Shown here piece by piece: positions 52,767 through 60,937 of a stretch of DNA of 64,000 bases (positions are counted from its first letter, which is position 1; each line of letters starts with the position of its first letter). Both the position numbers and the translations under genes were made by a program. The stretch is from DATEOR01 sp963766725. GTDB taxonomy: Bacteria; Actinomycetota; Thermoleophilia; Gaiellales; Gaiellaceae. The stretch is from NCBI GenBank assembly GCA_963766725.1, contig CAVYBK010000010.1:1-64000 (forward strand), given 5' to 3'. Below the pieces are notes generated by a model. It was not told where the DNA came from and did not search any database. It was given only the letters and a program-made list of their open reading frames with translations.

Positions 52767-54857
52767 ATGGCCGATCACAACCGCGTCCGACCCCTCCTCT
52801 TCCCGCGGTCCGTTGCCGTCGTGGGTGCCTCGCCGCGGCACGGGCGGATCGTCGAGGAGGTCGTGCGGTCGGGAATCCCCGCCTGGGGAGTGCATCCGAC
52901 GAGGGACGAGGTGCTCGGCCTTCGCTGTTTCCCCAGCGTCGCCGACCTTCCGGAGCAGCCGGAGCTCGCCGCCCTCCTCGTCGGGCACGAACGCGTCGAG
53001 GAGGCCTTCGGGGAGGCGCTCGCAGCGGGAGTACGCGCCTTCTTCCTCCCCGGCCTCGGGAACGAGGCCGGTGCCGCGGGGCCGGAGGTCGCCGCGCGGA
53101 TCGCGGAGCGCGCCCGCGCGGAGGACGCTCTGCTGCTCGGGCCGAACTGCATGGGAGTCGCCGCGCCCGAGGAGGTCTCGCTCTGGATCGGGACCGTGCC
53201 GGACACCTTCCGCGCCGGGCGCGTGTCCGTGGTCTCGCAGTCTGGGTCGATCGCCGAGGCGCTTCTCGGGATCGGCCCGCGGGTCGGCTTTCGCTCGGTC
53301 GTCTCGTCCGGCGGCGAGGCGGTCACGGACGCCGCCGACATCCTCGGTTTCTTCGCCAAGGACGAGGGGACCGGCGCGATCGGGCTCTTCCTGGAGACGG
53401 TGCGCCGGCCGGCCGAGTTCGTGTCGGCGCTCGAGCGCTGCGCCGAGGCGGGGAAGCCGGTCGTCTGCCTGAAGGTCGGCCGCTCGCAGGCGGCCGCGCG
53501 CGCCGCGCTCGCGCACACCGGCGCGGTGGTCGGCTCGGAGCGCGCGTTCTCGGCGCTTCTGCGCCGGCACGGCGCGGTCGAGGTGGACGACTTCACGGCG
53601 CTCGTCGAGACTCTCGAGGTTCTCGGCCGCGCGCGACGTCCCCGCGGAAAGCGCATCGCGGCGATCTCCGAGTCCGGCGGTGAAGGCGCGCTTCTGGCGG
53701 ATCAGGGAGAGGCAGCCGGGATTCCTTTCGAGCCCCTTCCGGACTCGGTCGCCTCCGAGCTCACCGCCCGGTTCCCCAACTACCGCGCGCCCGGGAACCC
53801 GCTCGACGCCTGGGCGATCGACGAGGCGGAGGCCGTCTTCCCGGGGTCGATCGAGGTCCTCGTCGGCTCCGGCGCCTTCGACATCGTCATCGCGCAGGCG
53901 GACCAGTCGCAGTTTCGCGGCGCTGAGGAGCACGAGTGGTGCTTCATGATCGTGAAGGCGCTGGCGGAGGCGACCGTCGGCACGGACACCTTCCCTGCGG
54001 TCACGACGGTCTCGGCGGTCGACCCCCGGCCGGAGGTGGCCGAGTACGCGCTCGAGCACGACGTCGCCCTCCTGCGGGGACCGCGCGACGCCATGCGTGC
54101 GCTCGCGGCCGCGGCAAGCCTTCGGCCCGCTTCCGGACAGCCCGAGCCCAGAGCGCCGGTCGAGCTGGCCGACTTGCTCCAGGAAGGCCCGCTGCCGGAG
54201 TTCGAGTCGGCGCTCGTGCTGGAGCGCTACGGCGTGCCGCTCGCGCCGCGCCGCAGGGCGGCGTCTCCGGAGGAGGCGGCCGAGGCCGCAGCCGAGCTCG
54301 GCTTCCCCGTGGTCGTGAAGGTCGACGGGCCCGCGCACAAGGCGGCGCAGAACGGAGTCGTGCTCGGCCTCGGAGATGAAGACGGAGTCCGCGGCGCGAC
54401 CCAGCGCCTCGGCGGGCGCGTACTCGTCGCGAGCCAGGCCGAGGGCGGCGCGGAGGCCTTCTGCGGGATGACGCGCGACCCCGACTTCGGCCCCGTCCTC
54501 GCGGTCGGCCTCGGAGGCCGTGCCGTCGAGTCGCTTTCTCTCGCCGCGGTCTCCCTCGCCCCCCTCGGCGAGGAGGACGCTCGGCAGCTCGTGGCCGAGG
54601 CGCCCGGGCTCGAAACGAGCCCCGCTGCGCAAGAGGCCCTCGCGGCCACGCTCGTCGCCCTCGGCCGCCTCGCCGTCGACCACCCTCGGATAGCCGCGGT
54701 CGACGTGAACCCTTTGATCCTGAGCGCGGACGGCGCGGTTGCCGTCGATGCCCTTGTAGTCGTAGAAGGAGTGCCCCATCCAGCGATAGTCAGTGCATTT
54801 CTGCGGCGCCCGGAACCGCGATGCCGCGTCCTCGGTCGCGTCAATATGGCCCATTGA
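52767..54857 (+). CDS. ADP-forming acyl-CoA synthetase (fused alpha-beta)
   Basis: A fused acetate-CoA-ligase (ADP-forming) type enzyme of about 696 residues; ATG 52767. It has CoA-binding LFPRSVAVVGASPRHGRIVE, LLGPNCMGVAAPEEVSLWI, VVSQSGSIAEALLGIGPRVG, AHTGAVVGSERAF and an ATP-grasp part with VVVKVDGPAHKAAQNGVVLG and AVDVNPLILSADG. It is a paralogue of the gene at 39677. The last 30 residues after LVVVEG are not conserved and may be extension. A role in activating carboxylic acids with ATP is expected. Confidence 0.9.
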   Translation: MADHNRVRPLLFPRSVAVVGASPRHGRIVEEVVRSGIPAWGVHPTRDEVLGLRCFPSVADLPEQPELAALLVGHERVEEAFGEALAAGVRAFFLPGLGNEAGAAGPEVAARIAERARAEDALLLGPNCMGVAAPEEVSLWIGTVPDTFRAGRVSVVSQSGSIAEALLGIGPRVGFRSVVSSGGEAVTDAADILGFFAKDEGTGAIGLFLETVRRPAEFVSALERCAEAGKPVVCLKVGRSQAAARAALAHTGAVVGSERAFSALLRRHGAVEVDDFTALVETLEVLGRARRPRGKRIAAISESGGEGALLADQGEAAGIPFEPLPDSVASELTARFPNYRAPGNPLDAWAIDEAEAVFPGSIEVLVGSGAFDIVIAQADQSQFRGAEEHEWCFMIVKALAEATVGTDTFPAVTTVSAVDPRPEVAEYALEHDVALLRGPRDAMRALAAAASLRPASGQPEPRAPVELADLLQEGPLPEFESALVLERYGVPLAPRRRAASPEEAAEAAAELGFPVVVKVDGPAHKAAQNGVVLGLGDEDGVRGATQRLGGRVLVASQAEGGAEAFCGMTRDPDFGPVLAVGLGGRAVESLSLAAVSLAPLGEEDARQLVAEAPGLETSPAAQEALAATLVALGRLAVDHPRIAAVDVNPLILSADGAVAVDALVVVEGVPHPAIVSAFLRRPEPRCRVLGRVNMAH

Positions 54858-54930
54858 CACTTCCTGCGTCCTCGCCTCCCGGCCCCGTGCACTCGCCAGA
54901 AACGCGAGACCATCACTGGAAGGAGCACTC

Positions 54931-55746
54931 ATGAGCGATGTGGTCCTGTACGAACGGCGCGGCCCGGCGGCCTGGGTGACGCTGAACCGCCCGAGCAAGC
55001 TGAACGCGATCAGCGGCGAGGTCGTCCGGCGCCTACGGGAGTCGTGGCGCGAGGCGGCCGAGGACGAAGACGTGAAGGTGGTCGTCCTCACCGGAGCCGG
55101 GCGGGCCTTCTCGGCCGGGTACGACATCGCCGAGGAGGTCGAGCAGCAGATCGAGAGCGCCGAGCGCTGGCACGAGGTGCTCGCGGAGGACGTAGACCTG
55201 ACCATGGAGCTCTGGTCGCTCCCGAAGCCGACGATCGCCGCGGTCAGGGGCTGGTGCCTGGCCGGCGCCTGCGAGCTCGCGATGGCGTGCGACCTCGTGG
55301 TCGCCGCCGACGATGCGCAGTTCGGCGAGCCGGAGATCCGCTACGGGTCGGGGCCCGTCACGCTTCTCATGCCCTTCGTGCTGGGGCAGAAGAAGACGAA
55401 CGAGCTGCTCTTCACCGGCGATGCGATCTCCGCGACCGAGGCCGAGCGGCTCGGGCTCGTCAACGCGGTCGTCGCTCCGGATGCGCTCGAGGACGCGGTC
55501 AACGCGCTCGTCGCCAAGATCGCCCCGACGCCGCTGCCCGTCCTCCGGCTGACGAAGCTCGCGCTCGTCCGCGCGCAGGAGGCGATGGGGCTCCGCACGG
55601 CAGTCGCTGCCAACCTCGACATCTCCGCGATGCTCAACGCCGCCGACACGCCCGAGCAGCAGGAGTTCGACCGGATCGCTGCCGAGCAGGGCCTCAAGGC
55701 GGCGCTTGCGTGGCGGGACTCCCGCTACGGCGAGGGGCTCGCATGA
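54931..55746 (+). CDS. enoyl-CoA hydratase/isomerase family protein
   Basis: A crotonase-fold protein of 271 residues. ATG 54931 follows AGGAG. It has LNRPSKLNAISGEVVRRLRE, VVLTGAGRAFSAGYDIAEEV (oxyanion hole), and AVRGWCLAGACELAMACDLVVAADDAQFGEPEIRYG. The common GlGi at the active loop is partly changed (SGPVTLLMPF), so the exact reaction is open; hydratase is the default. It overlaps the dehydrogenase gene as ATGA. Confidence 0.9.
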   Translation: MSDVVLYERRGPAAWVTLNRPSKLNAISGEVVRRLRESWREAAEDEDVKVVVLTGAGRAFSAGYDIAEEVEQQIESAERWHEVLAEDVDLTMELWSLPKPTIAAVRGWCLAGACELAMACDLVVAADDAQFGEPEIRYGSGPVTLLMPFVLGQKKTNELLFTGDAISATEAERLGLVNAVVAPDALEDAVNALVAKIAPTPLPVLRLTKLALVRAQEAMGLRTAVAANLDISAMLNAADTPEQQEFDRIAAEQGLKAALAWRDSRYGEGLA

Positions 55747-56672
55747 GGGTTCTCGTCGGAGATCCCTACTACTTGCTCGAGGAGGTCGCGGAGATCGTCG
55801 GCGACCTCGCCGAGGTCGAGCTGGCCGACGCGCCGTGGGAGGGAGAAGACGTCGTCGCGCTACTCGTCAGCCCGGACCAGCCCGTCGGCGTGGCCGAGCT
55901 CGACCGGTTGCCCGCACTCCGCATCGTCGCGACGTGCTCGGTCGGCTACGACAACATCGATACGGCCGCCGCCGCCGATCGCGGCATCTGGGTCTGCAAC
56001 GTCCCCGACTACTGCGTCGAGGAGATGGCGGACAGCTCGCTGGCGCTCCTCCTCGCGCTCACGCGAGGCGTCGTCGCCCTCGACCGGAGCGTGCGCGAAG
56101 GCAAGTGGGACCACGCCGTCGCCGGGCCGCTGCGGACGAACCGCGGAACGAGGCTCGGGGTCATCGGCTTCGGGCGCATCGGCCGCGCGCTTGCCACGCG
56201 GGCTCTCGCGCTGGGCTTCGAGGTCTGCGCGGTCGACCCGCATCTCCCGGACGAGGCGATCTCCGGCTACGGCGTGCATCCGCTGAGCCTCGACGAGGCG
56301 CTCTCGAGCTGCGAGGTCTTCTCGCTCCACTCGCTGCTCACGGACGAGACGCGCGGGATGATCGGCGCCGACGAGATCGCGAAGATGCCGCGGGGCGCGC
56401 TGCTCGTCGACACGGCGCGCGCTGCCCTCGTCGATTTCGACGCCGTGCTCGCTGCGCTCGACTCGGGCCACCTCGCGGGCGCGGCCTTCGACGTCCTGCC
56501 CGTGGAGCCGCCGAGCGCCGAGGCGCCCGCACCGGAGCGGCCGACGCTCATCGTCAATCCGCACGCGGCCTGGTACAGCCCTGCGACCGAGCGCGAGGCG
56601 TATCGGAGGCCGGCGGTCTCCGTCCGCGAAGCGCTCGAAGGCCTGCGACCGACGGACGCGCTGGCGCCATGA
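55743..56672 (+). CDS. D-2-hydroxyacid dehydrogenase family protein
   Basis: A 309-residue dehydrogenase of the D-isomer-specific group. It has IVATCSVGYDNIDTAAAADRG, VCNVPDYCVEEMADSSLALL, NAD motif LGVIGFGRIGRALATRALAL and LLTDETRGMIGADEIAKMPR, with catalytic Arg, Glu and His in the usual segments (VDTARAALV, LPVEPPSAEA, VNPHAAWYS). It reduces or oxidises a 2-hydroxy acid. ATG 55743 and its stop (56672) both overlap neighbours as ATGA. Confidence 0.9.
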   Translation: MRVLVGDPYYLLEEVAEIVGDLAEVELADAPWEGEDVVALLVSPDQPVGVAELDRLPALRIVATCSVGYDNIDTAAAADRGIWVCNVPDYCVEEMADSSLALLLALTRGVVALDRSVREGKWDHAVAGPLRTNRGTRLGVIGFGRIGRALATRALALGFEVCAVDPHLPDEAISGYGVHPLSLDEALSSCEVFSLHSLLTDETRGMIGADEIAKMPRGALLVDTARAALVDFDAVLAALDSGHLAGAAFDVLPVEPPSAEAPAPERPTLIVNPHAAWYSPATEREAYRRPAVSVREALEGLRPTDALAP

Positions 56673-57430
56673 GCGATTTCCGCTCGCCTCTCGCTCCGGA
56701 TGCGAACGCCGGCAAGGTCGCGCTCGTCACCGGAGGCGGCACCGGAATCGGCCGCGCAACGGCCATGGAGCTGGCCAGGACCGGTGCGAAGGTCGTCGTC
56801 TGCGGCCGCCGGGCGGAGCCCTTGGAGGCCGTCCAGGCCGAGCTCGGAGAAGACTGCCTCGCCGTTCCCACCGACGTGCGCGAGCCGGAGCAGGTCGCCG
56901 CACTCGTGGACCAGGCACTCGAGCGTTTCGGGCGGATCGACGTCCTCGTGAACAACGCGGGCGGGCAATTCCTCGCGCCGGCGGAGGAGATCTCGCTGAA
57001 GGGCTGGCGCGCCGTTCACCGGCTCGCCGTCGACGCCGTCTGGGATCTCACGCGCACGGTGGCCGAGCGCTCGATGATCCCGAACAAGGACGGCGTGGTC
57101 GTCTTCATCGGCTTCAGCCCGCGGCGCGGCATGGCCGAGATGGCGCATGCGGCCGCGGCGCGGGCGGCGATCGAGAACCTGGCGGGGAGCCTCGCGCTCG
57201 AATGGAGCGAGCACGGAATCCGCACAGTGTGCGTCGCGCTCGGCAACATCGCCACGGAGGGGCTCGACGGCTACGGGCCCGAGCGCGTGGCGGAGTGGGA
57301 GCGCGAGGTTCCGCTCGGCCGGCTCGGGACTCCCGAGGAGGCGGCCGCGCTCATCGCCTTCCTCGCCTCGCCGGGCGGTGGCTACGTGACGGGGACGACC
57401 GTCGTCATGGACGGCGGTCTCGACGTGTGA
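56669..57430 (+). CDS. SDR of the peroxisomal trans-2-enoyl-CoA reductase (PECR) type
   Basis: A 253-residue SDR. NAD motif VTGGGTGIGRATAMELARTG and the PECR-like VNNAGGQFLAPAEEISLKGW. The active loop reads EMAHAAAARAAIENLAGSLALEW, with Arg in place of the catalytic Lys, as in PECR (HSGAARAGV). It lacks a Tyr at the usual position. Members reduce trans-2-enoyl-CoA. It ends TTVVMDGGLDV. It follows the hydroxyacid dehydrogenase with an ATGA overlap and overlaps the convergent enoyl-CoA hydratase gene by about 26 bases. Confidence 0.85.
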   Translation: MSDFRSPLAPDANAGKVALVTGGGTGIGRATAMELARTGAKVVVCGRRAEPLEAVQAELGEDCLAVPTDVREPEQVAALVDQALERFGRIDVLVNNAGGQFLAPAEEISLKGWRAVHRLAVDAVWDLTRTVAERSMIPNKDGVVVFIGFSPRRGMAEMAHAAAARAAIENLAGSLALEWSEHGIRTVCVALGNIATEGLDGYGPERVAEWEREVPLGRLGTPEEAAALIAFLASPGGGYVTGTTVVMDGGLDV

Positions 57431-58163
57431 ATTCGTCGACTGCTCTGGTCGCGTCGTCGGTCTGCGCCAATGCGGCGTAGCCAAGGCGCTCGATCAGCAT
57501 CGCCGCTTCCCGCGAAGCCTCGGGGATGAGGTCGGCGGCGCGCTTGATCGTCTCGACGGCGAGCGGCGGCAGGGCGGCGAGCTCCGCCGCGCACTCGAGA
57601 GCGCGTTCGAGCGCCTTCCCTTCCGGAACGACCTCCGTGACGACGCCGACGGCGAGCGCCTCAGCCGCGTCGAACCGCCGGCGCAGAAGCATCAGCTCCT
57701 TCGCCTTTCCGGGCCCGAGCAGGCGGACGAGCCGGTAAGCGCCTCCAGAGCTGGGCAGGATGCCGAGCTCGACCTCGGGCAGTCCGAACGCGGCGGTCTC
57801 GTCGGCGATGCGGAAGTCGGTTGCAAGCGCCAGCTCGAGCCCGCCGCCGAGACACCAGCCGTGGATGGCCGCGATCGTCGGCATGGGAAGCGCGGCGATC
57901 CGTTCGTAGACGTCGCCGGTGCCCGCGTAGTAAGCGGCGATGGAGGCCGCGTCCGCCTCGGCGAACTCGTTGATGTCGGCGCCGGCGGAGAACGCCTTCC
58001 CGGCTCCCGTGATCACGACGCAGCGACTGCCGCGGACGTCTTCTCCGCCGAGCGCGTCGAGAAGCTCGCGCTCCATGGCACCGGAGAGCGCGTTCAGCTT
58101 CTCCTCGCGCTGCAAGGTGACGACGCAGACGTGTTCCTCGCGGCGGATGTCGACGAGGCTCAC
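57405..58163 (-). CDS. enoyl-CoA hydratase
   Basis: A crotonase-fold enzyme of 252 residues. It has LQREEKLNALSGAMERELLD, VVITGAGKAFSAGADINEFAE, AAIHGWCLGGGLELALATDF, and the second catalytic Glu in LPEVELGILPSSGG. Both Glu sites and the oxyanion-hole glycines fit a hydratase. GTG 58163 overlaps the aminotransferase stop as GTGA, so it is part of the minus-strand operon with it and the TPP enzyme. Confidence 0.9.
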   Translation of the reverse strand: MSLVDIRREEHVCVVTLQREEKLNALSGAMERELLDALGGEDVRGSRCVVITGAGKAFSAGADINEFAEADAASIAAYYAGTGDVYERIAALPMPTIAAIHGWCLGGGLELALATDFRIADETAAFGLPEVELGILPSSGGAYRLVRLLGPGKAKELMLLRRRFDAAEALAVGVVTEVVPEGKALERALECAAELAALPPLAVETIKRAADLIPEASREAAMLIERLGYAALAQTDDATRAVDEFTRRDRRP

Positions 58164-59273
58164 CCTCGCACCCCCTCCCGGACGGCTGCCAACTCGGCAG
58201 CGAAGCGCTCCATCAGCGGCGGCGGCCCCACCGTTACGCGGATCCAGCCGTCGAGCCCGAACTCGCTCCCCGGTCTGACGAGGAACCCGCGGACGACGAG
58301 CTCGCCGGCGAGCGCCGTGTCGTCTCCGCCGACCTCGACGAGCAGGAAGTTCGCCTCGGACGGGAGCGATTCCATCCCCGCGTCGGCCACGAGCCGCGCG
58401 AGCAGGGCCCGCGCCTCGGCCGACTGGCGGCGGCGCTCCTCGATCTGCTCAGGGTGCGCGAGACAGGCGCGTCCCGCGGCGAGGGCGGCGCGGTTCACGT
58501 TGAACGGCTCCTGCACGACGTCGAGGAACGGCGCCAGCTCGGGGTGCGCGACCGCGTAGCCGAGGCGGAGCCCGGCGAGGCCGAAGATCTTCGAGAAGGT
58601 GCGAAGGAGCACGACGGGCCGGCCGGCCAGCACGTCGGGCTCCCTGTCGACGCGTCGTTCGGGGTCGGCGTACTCGCGGTAGGCCTCGTCCACCACCGCG
58701 ACTGCGCCGTCGGGGAGGGCGGTGAGGAACTCGGCCCACTCGCCGGCCTCGACGAGCGATCCCGTCGGGTTGTTCGGGTCGCAGACCCAGACGAGCTTGG
58801 CGCCTTCGCTCCGCGCCGCGTCGGCGAGGGCGGGAAGGTCGAGGCGGAAGTCACGGTTGGGGACGCGGACGACGCGCGCGCCCGCGCCCGCGGACACCTG
58901 CGCGTAGAGGCCGTAGGTCGGCTGTGGCACGACGACGGCGTCTCCCTCCCGGATGAACGTGTGCGCGACGGCCGCGATCAGCGCCTGGATCCCGTGGGCG
59001 GGGACGATCGTCTCGGGCGGAAGCTCGAGCCAGCCCGCCACGGCCTCGCGCAGGTCGCTGTAGGCCTGCTCCGGGTACATCCAGGCGTTCTGCGAGCTCG
59101 TCCTTGACCGCATCGAGGGCTCCGGGAAGCGGCCCGAACAGGTCCTCGTTCCAGTTCAGCTTCGCGATCTCGTCGAGGCCGTGCTCGCGCCGAAGCTCGG
59201 ACAGGCTGGGGCCCGGGCGGTAGGGCTCGAGCCCGACGAGCGACGGGCGCACGAGGCTGCTCCAGTCGGTCAT
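58160..59273 (-). CDS. HisC-like class I/II aminotransferase (frameshifted)
   Basis: A PLP enzyme of about 370 residues resembling histidinol-phosphate aminotransferases. N-terminal part: MTDWSSLVRPSLVGLEPYRP, LNWNEDLFGPLPGALDAVKDEL. After one extra base near 59107: NAWMYPEQAYSDLREAVAGW, AHGIQALIAAVAHTF, WVCDPNNPTGS, VVDEAYREYAD and the PLP lysine TFSKIFGLAGLRLGYA. Restored length is typical. It starts 2 bases after the TPP enzyme stop, so the two are likely one operon. Substrate unknown. Confidence 0.85.
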
Positions 59274-59275
59274 CG

Positions 59276-60899
59276 TCAGGGGGTCGAGGTCCACATCTCG
59301 AGGCGGGCGGGCAGGTGGACCACCGCGGGCCCGCCCGAGGCGAGGGCCCGGCGGAGCGCGTCCCCGAGCGCATCCGGGGTCGTCGACTCGACCGGGACGC
59401 CGAAGGAGCGCGCGAGCTCGGGGAAGTCCGGCTGCTCCAGGTCGACCGCGAAGGTCTCGCCGTAGGCGTCGCGCTGGTACTCCCGCAGGATCCCGTAGCC
59501 GCCGTCGTCGACGAGCAAGAGCGTGGTCGGCAGGCCGTACTGGCGCGCCGTCGCGAGCTCCTGGACGCCGTAGAGGAAGCCTCCGTCCCCGGCGACGGCG
59601 AGCGTCGGCTGCCCGAGCGCGACCGCGGCCCCGAGCGCCGCGGGCCAGGCGTAGCCGAGCGTGCCCGAGCCGAGCGGGTAGAGGAACCGGCGCGGGCTGA
59701 GAACCGGGAAGTGCGCGCCGGCCCAGTACGCCAGGATGGTCATGTCCCAGCCGGCTGCGGCGTCCCGGGGGAGCGCGCCGCGTACGGATTCGAGCAGGCC
59801 GCGCTCGAGCTCTCGCCCCTGCTCGTCGAGCCCGGACGCAATGCGCTCGCGGACGGTGCGGGCGCGCTCCTCCGCGCGGCCGTCGGGCTCCCGTTTCGGC
59901 AGGCGCTCGTGCAGAGCCGCGAGCGTCGCCCGCGCGTCGCCGACGAGACCGAGGGCGGGGAAGGTGGCGCCGATCCGCTCCTCGTTCGCGTCGATCTGGA
60001 CGAGCTGGCCGCCGAACTGAAGCGCGTACTGCTGCGTCGTCTCGGCGCCGAGCTCCGAGCCGAGCGACGAGCACCGCGTCCGCGCCCTCGACGAGCTCCC
60101 GGAACGCCGCCTCGTCGCAGGCCGAGCCGGCGGAAAGCTCGTGATCCTCGGGGAAGGCGCCCTTGCCCATGTACGACGTCACGACCGGAGCGCGCAACGT
60201 CTCGGCAACGGCGCGCAGCTCCTCCCAGGCTCCCGAGCGAAGAACGCCGCTCCCGGCCCAGACCAGCGGCCTCTCGGCGCCCGCGAGCACGCGCGCCGCC
60301 TCGTCGAGTCGAGACGAGTCCGGCACGACCGGCGCGGGCGGGCTTCCGTCGAGACCGTTGACCCGCAGATCGGTCTCGCCCGTGAGCACGTCCACCGGGA
60401 TCTCCAGGAAGACCGGGCCGCTCGGCGGTGTCTGCGCCCGTTGCCAGGCCTCAGCGAGAAGCTCGGGAACGTCCTCGGCGCTTCGTGCCCGGGCCGACCA
60501 CTTCACGATGGGCTCGAACGACGCGCGCTGGTCGCGCAGCTCGTGGAGGTACCCGCGGCCGCGGCCGATCAGGTCGCGTGGGATCTGGCTCGCGACCGCG
60601 ACGAGCGGGACGTGCGCGCTCGAGGCCTCCATGAGGCCGGTCAGGGAGTTCAGCGCTCCGGGGCCGGTGGAGAGGAGCAGGGCCGCCGGCTTGCCGCCTG
60701 CGCGCGCGTAGCCGTCGGCGGCGAAGGCGGCGTTCAGCTCGGTGCGGAAGCCGACGTAGCGGACCGAGCTTCCGCGTAGCGCCTCCCAGATTCCGAGCGC
60801 GTGGACCCCGGGCAGGCCGAAGACCGTCTCGGCGCCGAGGGCCTCGAGGGCGTCCACGACGACGTGGCCGCCGATGCGCGTGCGGACGGCTTCGCTCAC
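59276..60899 (-). CDS. acetolactate synthase-like TPP-dependent enzyme (frameshifted)
   Basis: A three-domain TPP enzyme of about 540 residues. Frame 1 has VVDALEALGAETVFGLPGVH, FRTELNAAFAADGYARAGGK (catalytic Glu), TGPGALNSLTGLMEASSAHV. One extra base near 60067 breaks it; the next frame gives LGSELGAETTQQYALQFGGQ, WDMTILAYWAGAHFP and the TPP-Mg motif GDGGFLYGVQELATARQYGL...DDGGYGILREYQRD. The Asn usually found before the last Asp of the motif is Asp here. The domain order resembles acetolactate synthase/benzoylformate decarboxylase relatives; the substrate is unknown. Confidence 0.85.
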
Positions 60900-60937
60900 C
60901 GCGCGATCCTATCCCGCCGCATGAGAGGATCCGGCCG

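Noticed and set aside
52320..55205. 961-codon minus-strand open frame
   Set aside because: It is antisense to the intact acyl-CoA synthetase, has Arg/Asp-rich low-complexity composition, and shows no recognisable domain. Long antisense frames are expected in DNA this GC-rich.
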